Shown in pieces: positions 41,546 through 50,429 of a DNA stretch of 64,000 nt. The notes beneath the pieces were generated by a model that did no database searches, was not told the DNA's origin, and saw only the letters and a list, made by a program, of their open reading frames with translations. The translations under genes and the position numbers were made by a program. Position 1 is the first letter of the stretch; every line of letters starts with the position of its first letter. Location: the NCBI RefSeq assembly GCF_025938155.1, contig NZ_JAPCZG010000003.1:248001-312000 (forward strand), written 5' to 3'. This DNA comes from Novosphingobium sp. KCTC 2891. GTDB lineage: Bacteria > Pseudomonadota > Alphaproteobacteria > Sphingomonadales > Sphingomonadaceae.

Positions 41546-42417
41546 CTGGTGAAACAGGGGCGCCGCGCGTTTCGGCAGTGATCCTGTTTCACAACGAGGA
41601 GGCTTTCCTGCCAGAGGCCGTCGAGAGCGTGGCAGGGCAGGGGTTCGATGCTTACGAAATCCTGATGGTAGATGGCGGGGCAACGCCGGAATGCCTGGCA
41701 GTGGCGCGGGCGCTGTGCGCGCAGGATCCATCGCGGCGACGGCTGATCCAGCACCCGGACCGGAATGCGATGGGCGTGGGTGATTTGCGCGGCTTCGGTT
41801 TTTCGCATGCGCGCGGAGAGTTTCTCGCCTCGCTCGACGCCGACGACGTGTGGCTGCCGGGCAAGGCGACCGCGCAGGTGGCCCTGCTCGATGCTCATCC
41901 CGACGCCACCATGGTCTATGGCCGCACCGAAATCTGGTCGAGCTGGGACGCGAGCGCGGCCGCAACCGACTTCTTCTACGATCTTGGGCTGGAGCCGGAC
42001 CGGCTGGTCCCCGGCGACGAGGCGCTGCGCGTGATGATCGGCAATCGGGCGCAGACGCCGACGACGTGCAATGCCATGATGCGGCGGCGCGTGGTGGAGC
42101 AGGTGGGGGGATGCGAGGCGCGCTTTGCCGGGATGTTCGAGGATCAGGCGCTGTTCGCCAAGTTGATGGCGGTGGGGCCGGTCTATGTCTCGTCGCAGCC
42201 ATGGGCGCGGTATCGGCAGCGGGGAGTGAGCATGTCGAATGCCGCATCCGACCTCGCGACGGCGCGCGTGCGGCGGAGCCTGCTGCTTTGGCTGGAACGC
42301 TGGCTGCGCGCGCATGGCCAAGCCGGACGGCACTTGCGCCGCGCGCTGCGGGCTGAGCAGCGCCGGGCCGCGGCCAACCTGCTGCGACTGGCCGTCAAGA
42401 GATGGCTGGGCCGCTGA
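41542..42417 (+). CDS. Family 2 glycosyltransferase
   Basis: This protein of 291 residues has a GT-A fold: VSAVILFHNEEAFLPEAVES (about 10-29), ILMVDGGATP and the DxD-type SLDADDVWLPGKA. The late motif FEDQALFAKL gives the catalytic ED. The C-terminal 50 residues are basic, Arg-rich helices likely to touch the membrane. It is part of the repeat-unit synthesis set. Confidence 0.9.
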   Translation: MTGETGAPRVSAVILFHNEEAFLPEAVESVAGQGFDAYEILMVDGGATPECLAVARALCAQDPSRRRLIQHPDRNAMGVGDLRGFGFSHARGEFLASLDADDVWLPGKATAQVALLDAHPDATMVYGRTEIWSSWDASAAATDFFYDLGLEPDRLVPGDEALRVMIGNRAQTPTTCNAMMRRRVVEQVGGCEARFAGMFEDQALFAKLMAVGPVYVSSQPWARYRQRGVSMSNAASDLATARVRRSLLLWLERWLRAHGQAGRHLRRALRAEQRRAAANLLRLAVKRWLGR

Positions 42418-42418
42418 C

Positions 42419-43330
42419 ATGGCGCCGCGCTTCAGCGTCATCATGCCGGTGCTCGACCAGGAGCGCTATCTGGCCGAGGCGATTGCCAGCGTGCAGGCGC
42501 AGGACCTGCCTGATTGGGAACTGCTGATCGTCGATGACGGTAGCCGCGACGCCAGCCTTGCCATTGCCGAAGGCTTCGCGCGCGCGGATGCGAGAGTGCG
42601 GGTGCTGCGCCATGCCGATGGCGGGCGCCGGGGCGCGGCAGCGGCGCGCAATCTGGCGTTGAACGCGGTGACAGGCGAGTTCGTCACGTTCCTCGATGGC
42701 GACGACCTGTTCCTGTCGGACCGTCTTTCCGCTCACGCGGCATTGCTGGATGCCAATCCGGGCCTGCGCTGCGTCTATGGCGCGACGCGTTGGCTGGACG
42801 ATGCCACCGGGCGGACCTGGGAAGAGGAACTCGGCCCGGTCACTGGCCGCATCCACCAGCCGCCTCAGATCGTGCGCCGGATCGTCGTCAATCACGAAGG
42901 CGCGGTACCGTGCATCTGCGCGGCCACGCTGGGCCGGGCGGAGGTGCTGGCGGTAGGCGGCTTCGACGAAGCGTTCGGGCTGTTCGAGGACCAGACGCTG
43001 TGGGTCAAGGTCTTCGCGCGCCATCTGGTGTTCGTGACGAGCCATTGCGGCGCCGTCTATCGCCAGCATCGTCAATCGACTTCATCCCGCGTCGATCGCG
43101 GCGAACTGGCCGGGTTCCGCCGGCCGGACGAGGCTTCGCACCAGTTCCTGGCGTGGATGCGGCAGCATCTTGCGGCGGAGGGGCTTTCCGACCTGGCGCT
43201 CGACCGCGATCTTGGCTGGTGGCTGCGCCGGTTCGACGGGCGTGTGGCGGTGCGCTGGGCCGCGCGCGGGTGGGTGCGGTTGTCGCTGGTCGCGCGGCGG
43301 TGGCGTCGGCGCTTGGCGCGTCGTCTCTAG
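42419..43330 (+). CDS. Family 2 glycosyltransferase
   Basis: This 303-residue GT-A enzyme has FSVIMPVLDQERYLAEAIAS, LLIVDDGSRD, FLDGDDLFLSDRL and the catalytic FEDQTLWVKVF. The last 60 residues are Trp/Arg-rich. It closely parallels the preceding gene and may have arisen by duplication. Its TAG shares the palindrome CTAG with the TAG of the convergent glycosyltransferase. Confidence 0.9.
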   Translation: MAPRFSVIMPVLDQERYLAEAIASVQAQDLPDWELLIVDDGSRDASLAIAEGFARADARVRVLRHADGGRRGAAAARNLALNAVTGEFVTFLDGDDLFLSDRLSAHAALLDANPGLRCVYGATRWLDDATGRTWEEELGPVTGRIHQPPQIVRRIVVNHEGAVPCICAATLGRAEVLAVGGFDEAFGLFEDQTLWVKVFARHLVFVTSHCGAVYRQHRQSTSSRVDRGELAGFRRPDEASHQFLAWMRQHLAAEGLSDLALDRDLGWWLRRFDGRVAVRWAARGWVRLSLVARRWRRRLARRL

Positions 43331-44205
43331 CGGGTCAGCGGCGTTCCGGCGCGGTAGCCTTCGATCCGGCCCATTGCGACCACCCATGCCAACCGGGCGC
43401 GGCGGGGGTGCAGCAGAGCGTAGCGGACGGCGTTGAACAGCGACCGGCCGGCCCAATAGGCGATCGCGTTCTGGCGGTAACCGTGTCGCCGCAGCACATA
43501 GCCCATGCCGCGCGCATAGGCGCGGATCTTGACGAACATGGCATTGTCCGGGCGCGAGGTGTCGATTTCGAGGTGGTAGCCGTAAAGCCGGGGATCGAAG
43601 TGGCAGCGGCGCCCTCGCGCCAGTGCCCGCAGGATGAAATCCGGGCCTTCCGCCGCCTGCCAGGGCGTGGGCGAGCCAATACCCAAGCCTTCGTCGTAGC
43701 CTTCCAGTTCTTCCAGCAGGGAGCGCCGCACGAAGGTCATCCCTTCCATCTGGCTGATCCAGACATTGCCGCGCGTGATCGGACCGGCGGATTTGGCGAA
43801 GCGCGCGTTGATGCTGCGCCCGTCGGTGTTCGAACAGCGGCCGGAGAGCAACTGGGCGCCTGTTTCGTCCAGCAGGCGCACGCCGGTTTCCAGATATTCC
43901 GGGGGATACCAGCAGTCATCGTCGGGGAAGATCACGGTGCGGCCACGCGCTTGCCGCCAGCCGGCATTGCGCCCGCAGCTTACGCCCCGACGGCCAGGCA
44001 TACGAAGCCGGTGCAGGGCAAAGCCGCGTGGTGCGGCAGAAATGGGGGCAAGCCGATCATCGGAATTCTGATCGACGAGGATGACCTCGAAATCGGAGAA
44101 TGACTGCCGCTCGAGACTGTCGAGCAGGCGCGCCAGTTCCTCGGTGCGTCCCAGTGATGAGACGACCACGCTCACGTCCGGGCTGTCGGTGCGGTCTCCC
44201 GGCAA
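43327..44205 (-). CDS. Family 2 glycosyltransferase
   Basis: This 292-residue enzyme has VSVVVSSLGRTEELARLLDS, VILVDQNSDD, a FPDDDCWYPPEYLE motif and PDFILRALARGRRCHF. The annotated start is TTG 44205 with GGAG about 11 bases upstream; a GTG ten codons in is possible. The related C-terminal half of the fusion at 55570 has a similar acidic motif. It is convergent with the GT2 at 42419 and opens onto the regulatory gap before the Wza gene. Confidence 0.87.
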   Translation of the reverse strand: MPGDRTDSPDVSVVVSSLGRTEELARLLDSLERQSFSDFEVILVDQNSDDRLAPISAAPRGFALHRLRMPGRRGVSCGRNAGWRQARGRTVIFPDDDCWYPPEYLETGVRLLDETGAQLLSGRCSNTDGRSINARFAKSAGPITRGNVWISQMEGMTFVRRSLLEELEGYDEGLGIGSPTPWQAAEGPDFILRALARGRRCHFDPRLYGYHLEIDTSRPDNAMFVKIRAYARGMGYVLRRHGYRQNAIAYWAGRSLFNAVRYALLHPRRARLAWVVAMGRIEGYRAGTPLTR

Positions 44206-44652
44206 CGTTATGCTCCGGCCCGATGCTGCATGGGCGAAAAGCCAGTCGCGACCGAGCGGGGGGCCGCGATTGTGGGGGCTGCAGGAACGCGCAAACGGGC
44301 CGGGGGCCTAATACCCGTTGCCCGGATCGCTCCGAAGTCCCACGCATGACTTGAAAAAGACAAGACTTCTTCGCCCCCCATTGCCGGCGTCGTAGCTGAA
44401 AATTTTGCAACACGGTAGTTCCCAGATGAACGATTGATCCATCAAGGGTGAAAACGGGTCTTGCGCGCCCCGCTTTGGTGCAGATGCAGCTTGACCCATA
44501 TCTTTCGGTTTAAGGATTTGCATTTCGTTAGGTAAGGGTCATTGCTTATCGCACTCGCAGTGACGATCACTGTTGCAGTGCGGTGAGGGCCTGACTAAAC
44601 ATCACGGCCCACTACACTTCGCATTTTGCGCCAGCAATCCGGGATCACTCGC
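44206..44652. promoter_or_regulatory. Divergent regulatory gap before the Wza-like gene
   Basis: About 450 bases without a gene, clearly richer in A and T than the coding flanks, lie between the divergent glycosyltransferase and export lipoprotein. An imperfect palindrome at 44551-44581 contains CAGTGA-CGA-TCACTG with outer GCACT/AGTGC arms. The promoter for the export genes is probably here, but no confident -35/-10 pair was found. Confidence 0.45.
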
Positions 44653-45252
44653 ATGACAATGTCGCGTCCGTTTCGTTTGAAGGCGTCGGCCCGCAGGGTC
44701 TCGGGTGTCGTGCTCGCGGTGGTGCTGTTCGGGGCGACCACTGGTTGCTCTCAGGCCGGCAACCTTCCCACCCGCTCGGTTTCGGCCGAACAGGCGGTCT
44801 ACCGCCTGGGCAGCGGCGATATGCTCAAGATCACGGTTTACGGCGAGGAAAACCTCACCGGCAGCTATCCGGTCAATGGCGAGGGGCAGATTTCCTTCCC
44901 GCTGCTGGGCACGGTGGATGCCAAGGGCAAGACCCAGCGCGAGCTGGAGGCGGCGCTGACCGCGCGGTTGGGCGACGGCTTCGTCAACAATCCCAGCGTG
45001 ACCGTGGAAGTGGCGAATTTTCGACCCTATTATATCCTCGGCGAAGTGAACAAGGCCGGCGAGTTCCCGTTCGTCGATGGCCTGACCGCGTTCAGTGCGG
45101 TCGCGCGTGCCGGAGGTTTCACCTACCGCGCGGACCAGAAGCGGGTTTTCATCCGCCATCACGATTCGTCCGCCGAAGAAGCCTTCCGGCTCGATGGTGG
45201 AACCCCGGTGTTGCCCGGAGATACCATTCGCATCCCGGAACGCCGTTTCTGA
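44653..45252 (+). CDS. Polysaccharide export lipoprotein (Wza-like, short)
   Basis: This 199-residue outer-membrane export protein has a lipoprotein signal ending ATTGC with Cys32 as the lipidated residue. A Poly_export domain covers about 45-125 (YRLGSGDMLKITVYGE), then an SLBB-like domain (YYILGEVNKAGEFPFVDGLT). It is much shorter than E. coli Wza (about 379 residues) and lacks the C-terminal membrane-spanning helix, as is common in alphaproteobacteria. The barrel protein encoded at 46829 may form the outer pore instead. Confidence 0.9.
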   Translation: MTMSRPFRLKASARRVSGVVLAVVLFGATTGCSQAGNLPTRSVSAEQAVYRLGSGDMLKITVYGEENLTGSYPVNGEGQISFPLLGTVDAKGKTQRELEAALTARLGDGFVNNPSVTVEVANFRPYYILGEVNKAGEFPFVDGLTAFSAVARAGGFTYRADQKRVFIRHHDSSAEEAFRLDGGTPVLPGDTIRIPERRF

Positions 45253-45287
45253 TCCCTTGCGCTGCGGGAGGGGCGGGGGCCGCGAAC

Positions 45288-45536
45288 CTACCAGAGCGTC
45301 CAAAGGTGGAACAGCACGACTGCCCATAGCAGAAGGCTGACGCAAAGGCCGCCAAGCCAGCCGGCCCAGTTGATGGGAGGAAGCCCGGGAAACTGGTCGC
45401 GGTCCGCTGCGGCGTCCGCTGCGGCTTCGGAATGTCGGCGATCGGTATGCCAGGGCGATTGCCGCGCGCCCGGGGAATGCGGAGTGTCGCCAGTGGCGCG
45501 CACGCGCGGTTCGGGGGTACGCGATGCTTCTGCCAT
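45288..45536 (-). CDS. Small single-pass membrane protein
   Basis: This 82-residue protein has a polar N-terminal 50 residues and one C-terminal membrane helix (WLGGLCVSLLLWAVVLFHLW). A GAGG ribosome site precedes ATG 45536. It lies between export genes on the opposite strand. No family recognised; a role in the envelope machinery is only suggested by location. Confidence 0.55.
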   Translation of the reverse strand: MAEASRTPEPRVRATGDTPHSPGARQSPWHTDRRHSEAAADAAADRDQFPGLPPINWAGWLGGLCVSLLLWAVVLFHLWTLW

Positions 45537-45698
45537 CGCCGGATCCTCTTTCCTGCCATCCCCGGGAGCCGTCCCGATCGTGAAAACATACCATTAGTTC
45601 GTAAAAAATTGAAATAAGTTTATTATTTGCAATTACATAAGTTATATTTGAACAATGCTTCGAAGAAAATTCCGCTCTTTTTATGCTGCAGTGCAAAA

Positions 45699-46685
45699 TC
45701 AGAGCGGGCAGCGCACGGCGATATCCGCGACCAGCGGGCGGTGGTCGGAACCCAGATCGGGACCGGTATGCACGTTCGCGATCGTGACGGCGCTCCCCGC
45801 GTAAAACTGATCGAGGGGCAGTGCCGGGGGAAGGGAAGCTGCGGCGGATGGCCACGTCGGTCGCGGTCCGGACGCAAGGCGGAGGTGCCCGCTGGCCGCG
45901 ATCCGGCGCATCGCGAATGTCCAGGGCGCGGAGTTGAAATCGCCGATCAGCAGGCCGTCACGGCCCATGTGTCGCATCACTTCGCCCAGATGACGAAGGT
46001 CGCCGCGCTGGGATCCGAGCGGCCAGGGGCGTGAGAAGTGGGCTGCCGTCAGGGGAAGGTGGATGCATCCCAGGTCGAGCAGAACGGTGACCGCTGACAG
46101 CGTCTTGCGGTTTTCGGGATCGCCCTGCGCGTGGTGCCAGATATGACCGGGCGGCCGGCGCGTCAGGATCACGGTGGAGCAGTGCAGGTTCTCCGCGCAG
46201 GCTGCGGCATAAGGGTAAGTACGTAGAAGTGCCGAAAATTCCGTCCTTTGGTGCATATTGGCTTCGATCAGCACGACAGCGTCGGCGTGTTGATCGAGCA
46301 CCCACGCTATGGCTTCCGGCAGGCGGGCGTTGTCCTTGTAGACGTTGAAACTGGCGATCCGCATCTTTGCCATGGGCGTGGTCGCCGCGATCGTTCCGGC
46401 CGGCCACATCGGGCGGGCAATGGCCGCGCCCCAGCACGTTGCGGCGAGCAGTGTCGCCCATCCCAGCAGGCGTACCGTGAGCGAGGTGGCTGTCGCCGCG
46501 GCTCCCAGCGCGAAAGCTCCGGCCAATGGAAGCGCAGCGGGCGCCGCTATGTTGATGCTGTCGGCCTCCGCCACGGCCATGCCGGCAATGGATGTGCCCA
46601 GGATCGCCACGGCGACAGCCAGCATCAGCACGGAGGGGCCGCGCGGTGAAGGTTGATCGAAATGGACAGGCGGGCCTGAACTCAT
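45699..46685 (-). CDS. Membrane-anchored endonuclease/exonuclease/phosphatase family protein
   Basis: This 328-residue protein begins with about three hydrophobic helices (residues 18-95) and then an EEP domain: RIASFNVYKDN (Asn), VVLIEANMH (Glu), LIGDFNSAP (Asp/Asn) and GSDHRPLVADI (Asp-His pair). All the usual catalytic residues are present. The active domain would face the periplasm or cytoplasm depending on topology. It is divergent from the barrel gene across 143 bases. Members hydrolyse phosphodiesters, including lipids and nucleic acids. The substrate here is unknown. Confidence 0.85.
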   Translation of the reverse strand: MSSGPPVHFDQPSPRGPSVLMLAVAVAILGTSIAGMAVAEADSINIAAPAALPLAGAFALGAAATATSLTVRLLGWATLLAATCWGAAIARPMWPAGTIAATTPMAKMRIASFNVYKDNARLPEAIAWVLDQHADAVVLIEANMHQRTEFSALLRTYPYAAACAENLHCSTVILTRRPPGHIWHHAQGDPENRKTLSAVTVLLDLGCIHLPLTAAHFSRPWPLGSQRGDLRHLGEVMRHMGRDGLLIGDFNSAPWTFAMRRIAASGHLRLASGPRPTWPSAAASLPPALPLDQFYAGSAVTIANVHTGPDLGSDHRPLVADIAVRCPL

Positions 46686-46828
46686 GGCATTTCCTACCGT
46701 TCTGTCCTTGGTGGAAAAGTGTCTCCGGGATTTGTGCGGTGCATCATGATCCCTATTCACGCTGCCGTCGATATGCGATATCGAGCAGACGTGGGCAGGT
46801 GAAAACCGTCGTGCCGTTTGAGGGGGTT

Positions 46829-48127
46829 ATGAAAATCAGGACGTATCGACGGCTCGGCCTGCGCCGATGGACCGTGTTCCTCATGAACTTCCAAGTATTC
46901 GTGTTTGGAACGACCATGCTGTCGAACGGGGCCGCTGCGCAGAACCTGGATTTCCAGGAGCCGGACGATGTCGCCGGACGGCGCCCGCAGCCCAGCTATG
47001 ACGCGCAGGGAATTCGCCTTTCGGGTGACATTTTCGCCTATCCCACTTTTGGCGTGGCGGGCGACTATCAGTCGAACCTGTATGGCAGCCCGAAGAATGC
47101 GGTGGGCGATCTGGCGGTTGTCGCCAATCCTTCGCTGACAGTGCAGCAGGTACGGTCGGATTCCCGGTTCAGCGTATTTACCGATGCGCAGGTCCGCCGC
47201 TTTTCCAAGTACACCCGCGAGAACGATGAGCAGTACACCGTCTCGGGCGCCTTTTCGCTCGATCGGGCAGGTGGGCTCGGACTTTCGGGGGATGCAGGTT
47301 ATCGCAGGTTCACGGCGGAGCGCGGCACTGTCGCGAACGCGTTCCAGAGTGGCTCTCCGTTGCAGGCGCGCGATTTTCACACCAACCTTTCCGTGTCGAA
47401 GCAGTTCAACAAGCTGCGCATTGCCGCCACCGGCCAGTACCTGCGAGTGCGCTATGACGACGCGGTGCTGGGGGGTGGTACGGTCGTCGACCAGACCTTC
47501 CGCGACAACCGCCGGATCGGCGGGGACGTGGAGGCGCACTATAATGTCAGCCCGCGTTTCGGCCTGGCAGCGACCGTGGGACTTTCCGACGACCGTTTTA
47601 CCGACCCCAATCCGCTGACCAACCGCAATGCGACGTCGCGAAGGGCGCTGATCGGTGTCCGCTATGAGCTCACCCGTCTGGTCGAAGTGGCCTTCGATGC
47701 CGGCTACCGCAGCTACAACTTCCGCAACAAGGCCTATGCCGACCCCTCTGGGCTCGCCCTGCATGGACGGGTTCGCTGGTATCCCGATGCGTTGGTCACG
47801 GTTCGCGCCGACCTTTCGCAGGATACCTCGACGAGCACGTTCAGCAATGTCAGCACGGTCACGCTGACCAGGGCCGACATCGGCACCGATTATGAATATC
47901 GGCGCAACGTCATGGTGTCGCTGCGGGCCGGCGGCTCGCGCGAGCGTTACGAGGGCATCAACCAGGCCACCTATTCGTACTGGTCGACGGCTTCTGCCAC
48001 GTGGAAGGCCAACAAGTGGCTTAGCGTGACCGGATCGCTTGGCCTCGAAGGGCGAACCCGCACGGTTGCGGCGGCGCCCAGGTTTTCGGGCTTCCGCGGC
48101 GGCCTGACGCTGCGATTGGCCCGATGA
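46829..48127 (+). CDS. Outer-membrane beta-barrel protein (exopolysaccharide cluster)
   Basis: This protein of 432 residues has a signal peptide (about 1-37, ending NGAAAQ) followed by alternating polar/aromatic strands throughout and a terminal RGGLTLRLAR strand. It fits the BBP2-like barrel family that accompanies Wza and Wzc in sphingomonads. It probably forms or supports the outer-membrane exit for the polymer. GGGGG lies before ATG 46829. The kinase gene follows 40 bases later. Confidence 0.82.
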   Translation: MKIRTYRRLGLRRWTVFLMNFQVFVFGTTMLSNGAAAQNLDFQEPDDVAGRRPQPSYDAQGIRLSGDIFAYPTFGVAGDYQSNLYGSPKNAVGDLAVVANPSLTVQQVRSDSRFSVFTDAQVRRFSKYTRENDEQYTVSGAFSLDRAGGLGLSGDAGYRRFTAERGTVANAFQSGSPLQARDFHTNLSVSKQFNKLRIAATGQYLRVRYDDAVLGGGTVVDQTFRDNRRIGGDVEAHYNVSPRFGLAATVGLSDDRFTDPNPLTNRNATSRRALIGVRYELTRLVEVAFDAGYRSYNFRNKAYADPSGLALHGRVRWYPDALVTVRADLSQDTSTSTFSNVSTVTLTRADIGTDYEYRRNVMVSLRAGGSRERYEGINQATYSYWSTASATWKANKWLSVTGSLGLEGRTRTVAAAPRFSGFRGGLTLRLAR

Positions 48128-48167
48128 CCGCTAGCGCCTGCCAGGCCGGAACGTTGAAAGTCCTCGC

Positions 48168-50429
48168 ATGAACCTGCCTACGATCTATGACGGCTCGGCG
48201 CTCCCTCAGCCGATTTCAGCCGGTAACCTGCTTCCCGGCGCGCCAATTGCGCCTGACGAGGACGACCGGCTGAGCTTCGCCCGGCTGCTTGGCTTCTTCC
48301 GCCGACGCAGCGGGATCATCTGGGCTGTCCTGGGGGCGACGCTGCTGCTGGGCGGGATCATTACCGCGCTCCAGCCGAGGCTCTACACGGCCTCCGCAGT
48401 GCTGCTGCTCAAGCCGCAGTCGGAGCAGCTCGAAGACCGCGTGGCGACCAAGACCCAGCCGCAGCAGCAGGTTTCGGGCGACTGGGACATGAACACCCAG
48501 CTTTCGGTGATCACCTCGACCGACGTGGCGCGCCGGGTGATGGAAACGCTGAAGCTGGACCGGGACCCGCGCTACAATCCGGAACTGGCGATCGAGCCGA
48601 CGCTCTTCGAGAGCCTGACCGGCGCAAAGCCGCGCGCGCTGGCGCCGTCGGCGATCTCGGCGGAGAACATGGAACGCGGGCGCCGCGCCATCGTGCAGGA
48701 TCTGAAGGGGAGCATTTCCGCCCAGCAGATCGGCACGTCTTATTCGCTCAGCCTGACCGTGCAGGATACCGATCCGCAGATGGCGGCCGGCATTGCCAAC
48801 GCCTTCGCCGGGCAATATGCGCAGTCGCAGGTGAGCGACAAGCAGCAGTCCGCGCAGCAGGCGATGACCTTCCTTGAAAGGAAGATCGCGGAACTTCGCA
48901 CGCAGGCCCAGAACGATTTCGCCGCAGTACAGAGCTATCGCATCCGCAATGGCCTGCTCAGCAATCAGGCGACATCGCTGACCGAGCAGGACATTTCTGT
49001 CTACAACCAGCAGGTCGCGACCGCCAAGGCGGAAGCCGCAGCCGATCAGGCGCAGCTCGCCACGGCGCGCCGGCAGCTGCGTGCCGGCTCGAACGGGTCG
49101 GACGTTGGTGAGGCGCTGTCCTCCACCGTTGTCGGGAGCCTGCGCACGCAGCGTTCGCAGATCGCGGCGCGCGTTGCGGATCTCAGCGCCCGCTACGGCA
49201 GCAAGCATCCCGAACTTCTGCGCGCACGGCAGGAGCTTGCCGCTGTCGATCAGCAGATCCAGGAGGAAATCGACCGCGTCATTTCCAATCTGGAGGCGAA
49301 AGTGAACGTCTCTGGCCAGCGACTGGGGTCGCTTCAGGGCTCGTTGGGGCAGGCGCGCGGCGTGCTGGCCTCCAACAACGGTGCAATGGTCGCGCTCGAC
49401 GATCTCCAGCGCCGGGCAGAGGCATCGCAGGGGCAGTACGAGACCTACCTCGCGCGGTATCGCCAGATTTCCGCGATGAGCGGGACCGAACAATCGCGCG
49501 CCAAGGTCATCAGCGAGGCCACCGCGCCGAGTGGTCCCTCCAGCCCGCGCGTGATGCTCAACATGATCCTTGCCGGGATCGTCGGCCTGCTGCTTGGCGG
49601 CGCCATCGCTTTCGTGGTCGAAATGCAGTTCAGCGGCCTGACCACCTCGGAAGACGTGGCCAAGGCGCTTGGCCTGCCGTTCCTCGGATCGGTGCCCGAC
49701 AACCGCAAGCTCGACGGCGCGTCCCAGACCCCGTTCGAAACCGTGGTGGACCAGCCGAGTTCCATCATGGCCGAGGCCGTGCGCGGCATCTACAGCGCCA
49801 CGCATATGCATGTGCCCGATCGCGGCCGTGTGCTGGCGATCACCTCGGCCATGCCCGATGAAGGCAAGACTTCGCTTGCCGCGATGCTGGCGCACACGGC
49901 GGCGGGGCTGGGCGTGAACACGGTGGTGGTCGATTGCGACGTGATCGTGCGCGGCCTGTCCAAGCTGTTTCAGGCGACCGACGGTCAGGGCCTGCGCGAA
50001 GCGATCGCCGGAACCGCGACGCTCGATCTGGCGCTGCACGAGGTGCGCCCCAAGCTCACCGTGTTGCCGCTGGTTTCGGTTGCCACCGATGGCGAGCGAC
50101 TGACGGCCGATGGCGGCATCCACCGCATCGTCGCGCAACTGAAGGAGCGCTTCGAGTTGGTCGTGCTGGACCTGCCGCCGTTGCTGTCGATCGCCGAAAC
50201 ACGCGAAATCGCGGGGCTGGCGGATGGCGTGGCGATGGCGGTGCGCTGGCGCGCCACCAGCCGTGACCGGGTCAAGGCGGCCACGCGCCTGCTGCCCGTG
50301 CGCCTGCGCGACTATCTCGGCGTGGTGCTGACGCGGGTGGACCTGAAGAAGCAGGCGAAGTTTGCGCCGGACGAAGCTTCGTCGGGATATTACGACGCAT
50401 ATGCGGCCTACCTGATCGGCGCCCGATGA
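48168..50429 (+). CDS. Wzc-like polysaccharide copolymerase/BY-tyrosine kinase
   Basis: This 753-residue inner-membrane protein has a Wzz domain with helices near 50-70 and 460-485 and a long periplasmic coiled-coil region between (LRTQRSQIAARVADLSARYG). The cytoplasmic kinase has Walker A SAMPDEGKTSLA (about 560-571), Walker A' VVVDCD and Walker B VVLDLPP. The tail SSGYYDAYAAYLIGAR holds four tyrosines for autophosphorylation. It controls chain length and links polymerase to export. Its stop overlaps the next gene (ATGA). Confidence 0.93.
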   Translation: MNLPTIYDGSALPQPISAGNLLPGAPIAPDEDDRLSFARLLGFFRRRSGIIWAVLGATLLLGGIITALQPRLYTASAVLLLKPQSEQLEDRVATKTQPQQQVSGDWDMNTQLSVITSTDVARRVMETLKLDRDPRYNPELAIEPTLFESLTGAKPRALAPSAISAENMERGRRAIVQDLKGSISAQQIGTSYSLSLTVQDTDPQMAAGIANAFAGQYAQSQVSDKQQSAQQAMTFLERKIAELRTQAQNDFAAVQSYRIRNGLLSNQATSLTEQDISVYNQQVATAKAEAAADQAQLATARRQLRAGSNGSDVGEALSSTVVGSLRTQRSQIAARVADLSARYGSKHPELLRARQELAAVDQQIQEEIDRVISNLEAKVNVSGQRLGSLQGSLGQARGVLASNNGAMVALDDLQRRAEASQGQYETYLARYRQISAMSGTEQSRAKVISEATAPSGPSSPRVMLNMILAGIVGLLLGGAIAFVVEMQFSGLTTSEDVAKALGLPFLGSVPDNRKLDGASQTPFETVVDQPSSIMAEAVRGIYSATHMHVPDRGRVLAITSAMPDEGKTSLAAMLAHTAAGLGVNTVVVDCDVIVRGLSKLFQATDGQGLREAIAGTATLDLALHEVRPKLTVLPLVSVATDGERLTADGGIHRIVAQLKERFELVVLDLPPLLSIAETREIAGLADGVAMAVRWRATSRDRVKAATRLLPVRLRDYLGVVLTRVDLKKQAKFAPDEASSGYYDAYAAYLIGAR

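Noticed and set aside
48216-50138. Minus-strand open frame opposite the Wzc-like kinase
   Set aside because: The kinase has full Walker motifs; the antisense frame has none.
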